Part shown: piece by piece, positions 55,094 through 63,994 of the stretch | Layout: each line of letters starts with the position of its first letter | Numbering within the stretch: position 1 is the stretch's first letter | Source of the DNA: Kitasatospora phosalacinea | GTDB lineage: Bacteria > Actinomycetota > Actinomycetes > Streptomycetales > Streptomycetaceae | Assembly: GCF_030268885.1 (NCBI RefSeq) | Contig: NZ_BSSA01000016.1 | Coordinates: forward strand, 62,001-126,000 | DNA: 64,000 nucleotides | Reading direction: 5' to 3' | Translations under genes and position numbers: made by a program | Notes under the pieces: generated by a model | Databases searched by the model: none | What the model was told of the DNA's origin: nothing | What the model saw: the letters and a program-made list of their open reading frames with translations, nothing else

Positions 55094-56995
55094 TTGAGTT
55101 CCGCGCAGTCCATGATCGAGCGGCGCCCGCCGTCCGTGGCGCACCTGTTGCTCAGCAGGGTAAAGGCCACTCCGAACGGCGAGGCCTACCGGTACCCGGT
55201 TCCGGTGGACGAGCAGGCCGCGGACAGCGCCCCGGGCGCCGAGCAGTGGCGCTCGCTGACCTGGGCGCAGGCGTTCCGGCGGATCTCCGCGGTGGCGGCC
55301 GGCCTGACGGCGCTGGGCGTCCGGGCCGAGGACCGGGTCGCGATCGCCTCCGCCACCCGGATCGAGTGGATCCTCGCCGACCTGGGCAACATGTGCGCGG
55401 GCGCGGCCACCACCACCGTCTACCCGAGCACCAACGCCGACGAGACCGCGTTCATCCTGGCCAACTCCGGCAGCCGCGCCCTGTTCGCCGAGAACGAGGG
55501 CCAGCTGCGCAAGGCCGTCGAGCAGAAGGACGCCCTGCCCGCCCTGGAGTGGGTGATCCTGTTCGACGCCCCGGAGGGCGAGCCGCCGCAGGCCGAGGGC
55601 CTGACCGTGCTGACCCTGGCCGAACTGGAGGAGCGCGGCGCCGCGTACCTGGCCGAGCACCCGGACGCGGTGGAGAAGGCCGTCGACTCGCTCGACAAGG
55701 AGCAGCTCGCCACCCTGATCTACACCTCCGGCACCACCGGCCGCCCCAAGGGCGTGCGCCTGGTGCACGACTGCTGGTCGTACGAGGCGGTGGCGCAGGA
55801 GGAGAGCGGGCTGCTGCGGGCGGACGACGTGCAGTTCATGTGGCTGCCGCTGTCGCACGTGTTCGGCAAGACGCTGATCTCCGGCCAGATCGCCACCGGC
55901 CACGTGATGGCGGTGGACGGCCGGGTGGACCGGATCATCCACAACCTGCCGGTGATCCGCCCGACCCTGATGGCCTCCGCGCCGCGGATCTTCGAGAAGG
56001 TCTACAACGGCATCGCGGGCAAGGCCCGGGCCGAGGGCGGCGCCAAGTACAAGATCTTCATGTGGGCGGCCAGGGTGGCCCGCTCCTACGCGCAGACCGT
56101 GCAGGCCGCGCAGGTCGCCACCGGGCGGGAGAGCGCCCCGCTGGGCCTGCGGCTGCAGCACGCGCTGGCCGACAGACTGGTCTACACCAAGATCCGGGCC
56201 GCGTTCGGCGGGCGGCTGCGCGGCGCGGTGTCGGGCAGCGCGGCGCTGGCCCCGGAGATCGGCTACTTCTTCAAGGGCGCGGGCGTCCCGGTGCTGGAGG
56301 GCTACGGCCTGACCGAGACCTCGGCCGGCTCCACGGTCAACCGGGCCGAGGACTTCCGGGTCGGCACCGTCGGCCTGCCGCTGCCCGGCACCGAGGTGCG
56401 GATCGGCGAGGACGGCGAGATCCTGCTGCGCGGCCCGGGCGTCATGCGCGGCTACCACGAGATGCCCGAGCAGACCGCCGAGGTGCTGGAGCCGGACGGC
56501 TGGTTCCACACCGGCGACATCGGCGAGCTCGGCGAGGGCGGCTACCTGCGGATCACCGACCGCAAGAAGGACATGTTCAAGACCTCCGGCGGCAAGTACG
56601 TCGCGCCCAGCGAGGTGGAGGGCAAGTTCAAGGCGATCTGCCCGTTCGTCAGCAACGTCCTGGTGATCGGCAACGGCCGCAACTACTGCACCGCGCTGAT
56701 CGGCCTGGACGAAGCGGTGATCATGCCGTGGGCCGCCGAGCACGGCCTGGCCGGCAAGTCGTACGCCGAGGTGGTCGCCGACCCGGCCACCGTCGAGCTG
56801 ATCGACGGCTTCGTCCGGCGCCTCAACGGCGAGCTGCAGCGCTGGCAGACGATCAAGAAGTTCACGCTGCTCCCGCGCGACCTGGACATCGAGCACGGCG
56901 AGCTCACCCCGAGCCTGAAGATCAAGCGCCCGGTGGTCGAGCGGACGTACGCGGACGCGGTCGGCGCGATGTACGCGGGCACCAACGAGGCCTGA
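55094..56995 (+). CDS. Long-chain fatty acid-CoA ligase (AMP-forming)
   Basis: 633-residue adenylate-forming enzyme that activates fatty acids to acyl-CoA for beta-oxidation or lipid synthesis. The AMP-binding motif LIYTSGTTGRPKGV lies near residue 215, GYGLTETS near residue 410, and the hinge region TDRKKDMFKTSGGKYVAP near residue 490. The TTG start has GGAGG 6 bases upstream; an ATG 6 codons later is the alternative. A long hairpin follows the stop. Chain-length preference cannot be read from the sequence. Confidence 0.93.
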   Translation: MSSAQSMIERRPPSVAHLLLSRVKATPNGEAYRYPVPVDEQAADSAPGAEQWRSLTWAQAFRRISAVAAGLTALGVRAEDRVAIASATRIEWILADLGNMCAGAATTTVYPSTNADETAFILANSGSRALFAENEGQLRKAVEQKDALPALEWVILFDAPEGEPPQAEGLTVLTLAELEERGAAYLAEHPDAVEKAVDSLDKEQLATLIYTSGTTGRPKGVRLVHDCWSYEAVAQEESGLLRADDVQFMWLPLSHVFGKTLISGQIATGHVMAVDGRVDRIIHNLPVIRPTLMASAPRIFEKVYNGIAGKARAEGGAKYKIFMWAARVARSYAQTVQAAQVATGRESAPLGLRLQHALADRLVYTKIRAAFGGRLRGAVSGSAALAPEIGYFFKGAGVPVLEGYGLTETSAGSTVNRAEDFRVGTVGLPLPGTEVRIGEDGEILLRGPGVMRGYHEMPEQTAEVLEPDGWFHTGDIGELGEGGYLRITDRKKDMFKTSGGKYVAPSEVEGKFKAICPFVSNVLVIGNGRNYCTALIGLDEAVIMPWAAEHGLAGKSYAEVVADPATVELIDGFVRRLNGELQRWQTIKKFTLLPRDLDIEHGELTPSLKIKRPVVERTYADAVGAMYAGTNEA

Positions 56996-57004
56996 GCCCC
57001 GTCC

Positions 57005-57056
57005 GTCCGGTAGCGGCCGGCGGACCCCTTTCGGGTTCCGCCGGCCGCTACCGGAC
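57005..57056 (+). terminator. Long hairpin terminator after the acyl-CoA synthetase gene
   Basis: A perfect 20-bp stem (57005-57024 with 57037-57056), further extended by CCC/GGG within the loop, 9 bases after the stop and 10 bases before the hemW ATG. Confidence 0.8.
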
Positions 57057-57066
57057 AATGGGGGGC

Positions 57067-58296
57067 ATGCCCTCCGCACTCCCCGACGGCGAACCGGTGC
57101 CGTCCGACGGCTCGCTGCCCGCCCACGCCCTGCACGGACTCGGTGAGCGGCCGTTCGGCTTCTACCTGCACGTGCCGTACTGCGCCAGCCGCTGCGGCTA
57201 CTGCGACTTCAACACCTACACCGCCACCGAGCTGCGCTCCTCCGGCGCCGTCGCCTCGCAGGAGACGTACGCGGACAACGTGATCGCCGAGATCCGGCAG
57301 GCCCGCCGGATCCTCGGCGAGGTCGACCTGCCGGTCGAGACGGTCTTCCTCGGCGGCGGCACCCCGACCCTGCTGCCCGCCCGCGACCTGGTGCGGATGC
57401 TGGCCGCGCTGCGCGAGGAGTTCGGGCTCGCCCCCGGCGCCGAGGTCACCACCGAGGCCAACCCGGAGTCCGTCGACCCGGCGTACCTGGCCGAACTGCG
57501 CGAGGGCGGCTACAACCGGGTCTCCTTCGGCATGCAGAGCGCCCGCCCGCACGTGCTCGCCCTGCTCGACCGCCACCACACCCCCGGCCGTCCCGAGGCC
57601 TGCGTCGCCGAGGCCCGCGCGGCCGGGTTCGAGCACGTGAACCTCGACCTGATCTACGGCACCCCCGGCGAGAGCGACCAGGACTGGCAGGCCTCGCTGG
57701 ACGCGGCGATCGGCGCCGGGCCCGACCACGTCTCGGCCTACTCGCTGATCGTCGAGGACGGCACCCGGCTCGCCGCCCGGGTCAAGCGCGGCGAACTCCC
57801 GATGATCGACGACGACGTGCACGCCGACCGCTACCTGATGGCCGAGACGGCGCTCGCCGCCGCCGGGTACCACTGGTACGAGGTCTCCAACTGGGCCACC
57901 ACCCCCGCGGGCCGCTGCCGCCACAACGAGCTGTACTGGACCGGCGCCGACTGGTGGGGCGCCGGACCGGGCGCGCACAGCCACGTCGGCGGCGTCCGCT
58001 GGTGGAACGCCAAGCACCCCGCCGCGTACGCGCAGGCGCTCGCCGAGGGCCGCACGCCCGCGCTCGGCCGCGAGGTGCTGGCCGACGAGGACCGCCGGGT
58101 CGAACGCATCCTGCTGGAACTGCGCCTCGCCGAGGGCTGCCCGCTCGACCTGCTCACCCCCGACGGCCGCGCCGCCGCCGACCGGGCCCTCGCCGACGGC
58201 CTGCTGGAGCCCGTACCGTACGCGGCGGGCCGGGCCGCGCTGACCCTGCGCGGGCGGCTGCTGGCGGACGGGGTGGTCCGCGACCTGGTCGACTGA
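57067..58296 (+). CDS. hemW: Radical SAM heme chaperone HemW
   Basis: 409-residue radical SAM protein that carries heme to respiratory enzymes; formerly annotated as oxygen-independent coproporphyrinogen oxidase (HemN). The cluster motif is CASRCGYC (CxxxCxxC), preceded by YLHVPY. GGGTPTLLP and HNELYW, a HemW-type heme-binding motif, are present. The HemN-specific N-terminal extension is absent. The ATG is used; an ATG 3 codons upstream inside ACAATGG is possible. It usually precedes hrcA-dnaJ; here several genes intervene. Confidence 0.93.
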   Translation: MPSALPDGEPVPSDGSLPAHALHGLGERPFGFYLHVPYCASRCGYCDFNTYTATELRSSGAVASQETYADNVIAEIRQARRILGEVDLPVETVFLGGGTPTLLPARDLVRMLAALREEFGLAPGAEVTTEANPESVDPAYLAELREGGYNRVSFGMQSARPHVLALLDRHHTPGRPEACVAEARAAGFEHVNLDLIYGTPGESDQDWQASLDAAIGAGPDHVSAYSLIVEDGTRLAARVKRGELPMIDDDVHADRYLMAETALAAAGYHWYEVSNWATTPAGRCRHNELYWTGADWWGAGPGAHSHVGGVRWWNAKHPAAYAQALAEGRTPALGREVLADEDRRVERILLELRLAEGCPLDLLTPDGRAAADRALADGLLEPVPYAAGRAALTLRGRLLADGVVRDLVD

Positions 58297-58378
58297 ACCG
58301 GTCTGAAACGCCCCGGCCCGCTGCGGCCAAGTACTCGGTGAAGGAACCGACCGCGGTTCCCCGACCGAGGAGGGACGC

Positions 58379-59008
58379 ATGCGGGTACGCGAGCACCTGC
58401 ACCACGGGGAGCGCCCCGACGACCGACCGCCGGAACTGACCACGCCGGACGGCTTCGGGGCGTTCTACCACCAGCACGTCGACGCGATACTCGGCTTCGT
58501 CACCCGCCGGGTCAGCGACCCGCACCTGGCCGCCGACCTCACCGCCGACATCTTCGTCGCCGCCCTGGAGGCCGCCGCGGGCTACCGGCCCGAACGCGGC
58601 ACCCCGCTCGGCTGGCTGTACGGCATCGCCCGCCACACCGTCGCCGCCCGCCGCCGCGGCGACGACCGCGAACGCCGCGCCCTCGGCCGCCTGCAGGGCC
58701 GCCGACTGCTCGCCGAGGAGGACATCCTCGCCCTGGAGGAGCGGATCGACGCCGAGCGCGCCGTCCGCGACCTCGCCCAGCGGCACGCCGGGCTCAGCGC
58801 CCCGCTGCGCGAGGTGCTCGACCTGGTCGTCCTGGACGGCCTGAGCACCGCCGAGGCCGCCCAGGCCCTCGGCATCTCCCAGGCCACCGTCCGGGTGCGG
58901 ATGCACCGCGCCCGCCGCCGCCTCGGCGCCGCGCGGGAGGACGCCCGCCCCGCCCCGCCGCTGCACCGCACCGCCCCCGCCGAACCGATGCTCGAGGTGA
59001 CCCCGTGA
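58379..59008 (+). CDS. ECF-type RNA polymerase sigma factor
   Basis: 209-residue sigma factor. Sigma2 (~25-90: YHQHVDAILGFVTRRVSDPHLAADLTADIF in part) and sigma4 (~135-190: LSTAEAAQALGISQATVRVRMHRARRRLG in part). The ATG has AGGAGGG at close spacing. Upstream, GGAACC-N6-GGTTCC (58343-58360) and a CTCGGT/ACCGAG frame may be its autoregulatory region. The next gene overlaps by 4 bases and encodes a membrane protein, probably its regulator. Confidence 0.9.
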   Translation: MRVREHLHHGERPDDRPPELTTPDGFGAFYHQHVDAILGFVTRRVSDPHLAADLTADIFVAALEAAAGYRPERGTPLGWLYGIARHTVAARRRGDDRERRALGRLQGRRLLAEEDILALEERIDAERAVRDLAQRHAGLSAPLREVLDLVVLDGLSTAEAAQALGISQATVRVRMHRARRRLGAAREDARPAPPLHRTAPAEPMLEVTP

Positions 59009-59709
59009 CCAGCGCCGACCGCACCCCGTCCAGCAGCAACTTCGAGCGTGCGCTCGGTGAGGAACTGGTCGCCATGGCCACCGAACGCGCCGCCGCCCCC
59101 GCTCCCGCCCCGCGCCGCAGCGCGGTGCGCCGCCGCCCGCTGTCGGCCGCCCTCGCGGTCGGCGCGGCGGCCGTCACCACCGCCGTGGTGCTGCCCGCCG
59201 CGCTCGGCGGCGGGCACGGCGGCAGCGCCGCGTACGCGGTCACCGAGGAGTCCGACGGCACCTTCCTGCTCGAACTGCGCGATCCGGCCGGGCTCCCCGA
59301 CATGGTCGCCGAACTGCGGGGGCACGGCGTGAGGGCGGCCGGGCTGAAGCACGTGCAGGGCACCGCCGACGACGACTGCCCGGTCGTCCCCGACCGGCCG
59401 TCGCCGGCCCCGGACGCGATCCGGAGCGAACCGGGCGACCACCCCGCGGAGCGGATCGACCCCAGCAGGATCCCGGCCGGGGCGACGGTGCTGCTGCGGT
59501 TCTGGGCCTACGACGGCGGGCAGTGGATCTTCAACGCCACGGTGGTCGACGCGGTTCCCGCCTGCCTGCCCGCGCTGCGCGGCACCGAGGTGCACCAGCA
59601 GACCCCCGTCCCGGTCCCGCCGGACGCCCCGCCGTCCGGCGCCCCCGCGGGCGGGGCGACGCCGGTCCCGGCCGAACCCGTCCCCTCCGGCACCGGGGCC
59701 GGGGCCTAG
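59005..59709 (+). CDS. Single-pass membrane protein, probable anti-sigma partner
   Basis: 234 residues. The cytoplasmic N-terminus (~1-47) is short and lacks the HxxxCxxC zinc motif of ZAS anti-sigma factors. One transmembrane helix (~48-68) is followed by an extracellular domain (~75-200) with a Cys pair (DDDCPVV and PACLPAL), and a Pro/Ala-rich tail. It overlaps the sigma gene by 4 bases (GTGA), so a sigma-regulatory role is inferred from coupling, not from sequence. Confidence 0.7.
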   Translation: MTSADRTPSSSNFERALGEELVAMATERAAAPAPAPRRSAVRRRPLSAALAVGAAAVTTAVVLPAALGGGHGGSAAYAVTEESDGTFLLELRDPAGLPDMVAELRGHGVRAAGLKHVQGTADDDCPVVPDRPSPAPDAIRSEPGDHPAERIDPSRIPAGATVLLRFWAYDGGQWIFNATVVDAVPACLPALRGTEVHQQTPVPVPPDAPPSGAPAGGATPVPAEPVPSGTGAGA

Positions 59710-59726
59710 GTCAGGCCCCGGCCCCG
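59694..59726. terminator. Bidirectional terminator containing both convergent stop codons
   Basis: A perfect 14-bp stem (59694-59707 with 59713-59726) and loop AGGTC. The plus-strand TAG (59707-59709) and minus-strand stop (59711-59713) lie in and at the base of the loop. Confidence 0.8.
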
Positions 59727-60556
59727 CCGGGCAGGGTGACGAAGTCGATCAACTCCTCGACGCGGCCCAGCAGTTCGGGCTCCAGGTCCTTCCAGCCGTC
59801 GACCGCGGCGAGGATCCGCTTCCAGGCCGCGGGGGTGTCCACCGGCCAGCCCAGGCGGCGGCAGACGCCCTCCTTCCACCCCTCGCCGCGCGGCACCTCG
59901 GGCCAGGCGGCGATGCCCAGGGCGGCGGGCTTGACCGCCTGCCAGACGTCCACGTACGGGTGGCCGACGACCAGCACGTGGTCGCCGGTCACCCGCTCGG
60001 CGATCCGGTGCTCCTTGGTGCCGGGCAGCAGGTGGTCGACCAGCACGCCCAGTCGGCGGCCGGGGCCGGGGGCGAAGGACTCGACGATGGCGGGCAGGTC
60101 GTCCACGCCCTCCAGGTACTCCACCACCACGCCCTCGATCCGCAGGTCGTCGCCCCAGACCCGTTCGACCAGCTCGGCGTCGTGGCGCCCCTCCACGTAG
60201 ATCCGCGACTCGCGGGCCACCCGGGCCCGGGCCCCCGGCACCGCGACCGAACCGGACGCCGTCCGCCCCGGCCCCCGCGGCGGGGCCGGAGCCGCCGCGG
60301 CGGGACGCACCAGCGTCACCACCCGTCCCTCCAGCAGGAAGCCGCGCGGCACCAGCGGGAACACCCGGTGCTTGCCGAAACGGTCCTCCAGCGTGACGGT
60401 GAACCCCTCGGCCGTCCGCTCGCAGCGCACCACCGCCCCGCAGAACCCGGTCGCCGCCTCCTCCACCACCAGGTCCCGCTCCGCCGCCACCTCGGGCGCG
60501 GGCTGCTGCCGCTTCCACGGCGGGGTCAGATCCGGCCCGTACTCCCTGCTCCGCAT
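59711..60556 (-). CDS. DUF3097 family protein
   Basis: 281-residue cytoplasmic protein matching my knowledge of the actinobacterial DUF3097 family. Conserved-looking blocks are YGPDLTPPWKRQ at the N-terminus, RIYVEGRHDAELVERVWGDD (a Toprim-like acidic motif), LVDHLLPGTKEHRIA and VVGHPYVDVW. The Toprim resemblance is my inference. TAGACT (60564-60569, minus strand) lies 7 bases before the ATG, a leaderless arrangement. Function unknown. Confidence 0.85.
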   Translation of the reverse strand: MRSREYGPDLTPPWKRQQPAPEVAAERDLVVEEAATGFCGAVVRCERTAEGFTVTLEDRFGKHRVFPLVPRGFLLEGRVVTLVRPAAAAPAPPRGPGRTASGSVAVPGARARVARESRIYVEGRHDAELVERVWGDDLRIEGVVVEYLEGVDDLPAIVESFAPGPGRRLGVLVDHLLPGTKEHRIAERVTGDHVLVVGHPYVDVWQAVKPAALGIAAWPEVPRGEGWKEGVCRRLGWPVDTPAAWKRILAAVDGWKDLEPELLGRVEELIDFVTLPGGAGA

Positions 60557-60603
60557 GGGCGGCAGTCTACGGAAGGAGACGGCCCGTCAGCCCGCTCAGC
60601 CCG

Positions 60604-61374
60604 TCAGCCCGCGTAGGGCGCCGCCACCGCCAGCACCGCGGCGATCCGCCCCGCGACCGCCGCGCCGTGCGGCAGCGCCCGCACCTCCGGCGCGCCCCAG
60701 CGCGGGCGCACGCCGCGCAGCGCCAGCAGGTGCACCACCCGCAGGGTGCGCAGGGTGTTGGAGACCTCGGCGGGCACCGGCCCGGGCGCCCCCGTGGCGA
60801 AGACCTCGTCCACCGCGTCCAGCCAGCCGACCGCCTGGCGCTCCGTCAGTTCCGGCCGGGTCAGGGTCAGGGCGAGCGCGTGGCCGAGGCGGTCGTCCTC
60901 CATCGCGTCGAAGACGTGGTCGGTCGGGGCGAGCAGCCGGGCCGCGCCCAGCACCGCCAGCGGCTCGGGGTCGACCTCCGGCCGCTGACCGAACGCGGCC
61001 AACAGGTCGGCGCCGTGCGCGACGGCGTGCAGCCAGCCCAGGGCGGGGTGGTGGCCGCGCAGGTCGGTCTCGGCCGGGTACCAGCGGGCGAAGGCCTCCA
61101 GCCACCCGGGACGCGGCGGGCCGACCCGCACCACGGCGGCCAGCACCAGCGGGGCGAACGTCCGGGCCTGGACCTCCGGGTCCGCGAAGCGGGCCGCCAT
61201 CGCGTCGCCGAGCGCCAGTCGGCGTTCCTCGGACAGCCCGGGCACCCAGCCGACCAGCCGCGGGTAGGCGCGTTCGTCGCGCTCCACCGGATCGGGCGAG
61301 CGCAGCGCCGCGCTGACGGCGGACAGCTCGGCCTCCGAGGGACCGCGGTCGGGAAGGGCGTTCCAGTCGATCAC
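60604..61374 (-). CDS. DUF2785 family protein
   Basis: 256-residue protein, mostly helical, with HPALGWLHAVAHGADLL as the clearest conserved block, which matches DUF2785. No signal peptide or helix suggests a membrane location. The GTG start is 8 bases after TAGGGT (61388-61383). Function unknown. Confidence 0.8.
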   Translation of the reverse strand: MIDWNALPDRGPSEAELSAVSAALRSPDPVERDERAYPRLVGWVPGLSEERRLALGDAMAARFADPEVQARTFAPLVLAAVVRVGPPRPGWLEAFARWYPAETDLRGHHPALGWLHAVAHGADLLAAFGQRPEVDPEPLAVLGAARLLAPTDHVFDAMEDDRLGHALALTLTRPELTERQAVGWLDAVDEVFATGAPGPVPAEVSNTLRTLRVVHLLALRGVRPRWGAPEVRALPHGAAVAGRIAAVLAVAAPYAG

Positions 61375-61454
61375 GATCGACCACCCTAGGTTCCCCGCCG
61401 GGCCCGCGGCATGGCATATTTCCCGGCGTCCAGGACGAACGGGGGCGGAGCCGG

Positions 61455-62150
61455 GTGCACGGGCGGCGGTGGTGGGCGGCGGCGGTGGCCGTCGCGGTGG
61501 TGCTGGGCGGGGCCGGGTGCTCGGCGGGGGAGCGCGGGCGGGGACCGGAGGCGTTGCAGGACGGGCTGCTGACCGCGGAGCGGCTGCCCCGGGGGTACGC
61601 GCTGTTCGGCGAGGGGTGGGACACGACCAGCCCCCCGGCGTCCGACGACCCGGAGGAGGACGGCCCGGAACCGCTGGCGTCGATGCCCTGCGGCGACGTC
61701 GAGGCCGACTCCTTCGTGACCGCCCACGCCCCGCCGCTGGAGGCCGCCACGGTGGGGATAGCGCCCCGCGGGAAGAGCGGCCGGGACGCGGACTCCGGCT
61801 GGTACGGCTGGGAGACGCTGAGCCGCTACCCGTCCGGCGGGGCCGCCGAGGTGCTCGCCGAGCTGTGGCGCACCGCCCGGCGCTGCGCCGTCAGCGTGGA
61901 CACCTCCCCCGACGGCAGCAACCGGACCCGGCAGTTCGTCACCGCCGAACCGTTCGGCACCGGCCTGCTGCTGACCGTCACCACCCGGTTCGAGGCCACC
62001 CGCACGTCCCTGGTCCACCGGACCGCCGTGCTGCGCGACGGGGACGTGCTGCTGGTGGTGCAGGAGTTCGGCGACGGGGACGACCCCGCCGAGCTGTCGG
62101 CCTTCGTCGAGGCCGCCGCGGCCGCCTACCGGGACGCCGCCGCGCGCTGA
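61455..62150 (+). CDS. Lipoprotein of unknown function
   Basis: 231 residues with a lipoprotein signal: basic start, hydrophobic core (~8-18) and lipobox LGGAGC, so Cys22 would be lipidated after cleavage. The mature domain has a Cys pair (MPCGDVE and RRCAVSV), typical of streptomycete sensor-like lipoproteins. The GTG start follows GGAG. No family recognised. Confidence 0.8.
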   Translation: MHGRRWWAAAVAVAVVLGGAGCSAGERGRGPEALQDGLLTAERLPRGYALFGEGWDTTSPPASDDPEEDGPEPLASMPCGDVEADSFVTAHAPPLEAATVGIAPRGKSGRDADSGWYGWETLSRYPSGGAAEVLAELWRTARRCAVSVDTSPDGSNRTRQFVTAEPFGTGLLLTVTTRFEATRTSLVHRTAVLRDGDVLLVVQEFGDGDDPAELSAFVEAAAAAYRDAAAR

Positions 62151-62168
62151 CCGCGGCCCGCGCCGGGC

Positions 62169-62756
62169 TCAGTCCTCGATCCCCGGCGCGCCCCAGACCG
62201 GGAACCAGCGCGACAGGTCCGGCTCGATCCGCAGGTCGTTGCGGAGCAGGTCGGAGACCTCGATCTCCAGCGGGTTGTTCCGCTTCTCCTGCCCGGCGAC
62301 CTTGCACATCGGGTAGAAGGTGCCGCGCTTGTACAGGTACACCAGCGCCAGCGAGCGGCCCTCGGCGTCCCGGAAGCCGACCAGCGAGCAGAGCAGCTGC
62401 GGCCCGAAGCCGTTCGCCTCCAGCTCGCTGTTGACCGCGTGCAGGTCGTTGACCAGGTCGGGCAGCTCCTCGGGGGTGTGCCGGGCCAGCAGCCAGGAGT
62501 ACCCGTACGCGTCCCGGGAGGCCTCGACCGGGACGCCGCCGCGCCCGATGTCCGCGTCCAGCAGCGCCCGCACCTGCTGCTGCACCTCGGTGAAGGCCGC
62601 GCCCTCGACCGCGGCGAAGCACACCGAGCCGAGGCCGGTCGGGGTGAACCCCTTGGCGGCCTGCAGGGTCAGCGCCGCCGACGGGACGCCGAACAGCTGG
62701 TCGAGGTCGGGCTTCACCGGCTTGCTCCGGCCGAACAGGGCGTCCAGGAATCCCAC
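62169..62756 (-). CDS. pspAB: PspA-associated protein PspAB
   Basis: 195-residue protein starting MGFLDALFGRSKPVKPDLDQ, which matches the PspAB family found with PspA, PspAA and HtpX-like proteases in actinobacterial phage-shock (membrane stress) systems. No transmembrane helix. It lies 30 bases downstream of htpX in the same direction. No pspA gene is in the window. Confidence 0.85.
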   Translation of the reverse strand: MGFLDALFGRSKPVKPDLDQLFGVPSAALTLQAAKGFTPTGLGSVCFAAVEGAAFTEVQQQVRALLDADIGRGGVPVEASRDAYGYSWLLARHTPEELPDLVNDLHAVNSELEANGFGPQLLCSLVGFRDAEGRSLALVYLYKRGTFYPMCKVAGQEKRNNPLEIEVSDLLRNDLRIEPDLSRWFPVWGAPGIED

Positions 62757-62786
62757 GTGCAGCGCTCCTCGTGTCGGGGGGCGGGC

Positions 62787-63707
62787 TCAGCGCCCGAGTT
62801 CTTCGGAGACCTTCCGCAGCTGCGCCAGCCGCTGTTCCAGCGTCGGGTGGGTGGCCAGCAGCTGCGAGGCCGCCTCCTTGGCGCTCAGCGCCGGGGCGAA
62901 GTAGAAGGCGTTGTACGGCTGGGCCTGCCGCAGGTCCTTGGTCGGGATGGCGGCGATCTGCCCGGTGACCTTGGTCAGCGCCGAGGCCAGCGCGGCGGGC
63001 CGCCCGGTCAGCTGGGCGGCGGCCCGGTCGGCGGCCAGCTCGCGGTAGCGGGACAGCAGCCTGGTCAGCAGGAAGCTGATCGCGTACACCACCATCGAGG
63101 CCAGCGGGACCAGCACCATCGCGATCGCCGCGTTCTGGTCGTTGCTGTTGCGGTTGCCGCCGCCCATCATCCCGCCGTACAGGGCGATCCTGGTCATCGC
63201 GCCGGCCAGCACGCCGAGGAACCCGGCCACCGTCATCACCGCGACGTCCCGGTGCGCGACGTGCGACAGCTCGTGGGCCAGCACGCCCTCCAGCTCCTCC
63301 GGCTCCAGGCGGCGCAGCAGGCCGGTGGTCACGCAGACCACCGCGTTCTGCGGGTTGCGGCCGGTGGCGAAGGCGTTGGGCATGTCGTTGTCGGCGACCG
63401 CGACCCGCGGTTTGGGCATGTCGGCCAGCGCGCACAGCCGGTCCACCGCGCCGTGCAGCTGCGGGTACTGCTCCGGGGTGACCCGGTGGGCGCCCATCGC
63501 CCGCTCGGTGATCCGGTCGGAGAACCAGAACTGGGCGACGAACAGGCCGCCGGAGATCAGCACCACCAGCGGCCAGGCGCCGCGCAGCAGCACGATCAGC
63601 AGGCCGGTGAAGCCCACGTAGAGCAGCCCGATCAGGAACATGGTGGTGACCATCCGGCCGGTCAGGCCGCGGTCGGGGGCGAACCGGGAGTGCTGGGAAG
63701 CGGACAT
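62787..63707 (-). CDS. htpX: Membrane zinc metalloprotease HtpX (M48)
   Basis: 306-residue integral membrane protease that degrades damaged membrane proteins. Two N-terminal helices (~22-62), the zinc motif HELSH (~145) in VLAHELSHVAHRD, two further helices (~155-180 and ~205-230), and the third-ligand region YRELAADRAAA. The ATG giving MSASQHS has AGGAGGAGC 4-10 bases upstream, which decides the start over a longer frame. It is the first gene of the htpX-pspAB unit. Confidence 0.92.
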   Translation of the reverse strand: MSASQHSRFAPDRGLTGRMVTTMFLIGLLYVGFTGLLIVLLRGAWPLVVLISGGLFVAQFWFSDRITERAMGAHRVTPEQYPQLHGAVDRLCALADMPKPRVAVADNDMPNAFATGRNPQNAVVCVTTGLLRRLEPEELEGVLAHELSHVAHRDVAVMTVAGFLGVLAGAMTRIALYGGMMGGGNRNSNDQNAAIAMVLVPLASMVVYAISFLLTRLLSRYRELAADRAAAQLTGRPAALASALTKVTGQIAAIPTKDLRQAQPYNAFYFAPALSAKEAASQLLATHPTLEQRLAQLRKVSEELGR

Positions 63708-63891
63708 CGCTGCTCCTCCTCTGCCTCGTGCGGGCCGGGCCCGGCCCGCACGCCCGGCCGCCCCGCTCGCCTTCGATGCTGCCACCGGGCGGGCCGACGG
63801 GCACCATCCAAAACGGGGGGAATTCGGTAGGAAGGGGACGCGTCCCGGGCGCGTCGCGGCCGCTCCGGACGAGGATCACGCGGGCGGACCG
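63708..63891. other. Upstream region of htpX and the downstream hrcA unit
   Basis: 184 bases of divergent intergenic DNA. No gene seen. It must hold the minus-strand htpX promoter, which I cannot place with confidence. Confidence 0.5.
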
Positions 63892-63920
63892 TTCCTGCCG
63901 TCAGGCCCGGGCCGTACACT
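63892..63920 (+). promoter_or_regulatory. Promoter of the predicted hrcA operon
   Basis: TTCCTG (63892-63897), a 17-base spacer and TACACT (63915-63920), with the CIRCE operator starting 14 bases after the -10 box. Confidence 0.6.
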
Positions 63921-63933
63921 GGCAGGTACCGTT

Positions 63934-63960
63934 CTGGCACTCTGCCCAGTTGAGTGCCAG
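63934..63960. promoter_or_regulatory. CIRCE operator (HrcA binding site)
   Basis: A perfect 9-9-9 inverted repeat CTGGCACTC (63934-63942), 9-base spacer, GAGTGCCAG (63952-63960). It matches the actinobacterial form of CIRCE, bound by the heat-shock repressor HrcA, and implies autoregulated hrcA-dnaJ downstream. Confidence 0.93.
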
Positions 63961-63994
63961 GCCAGGACCGGACACCGGAACCACGGACGACGAC

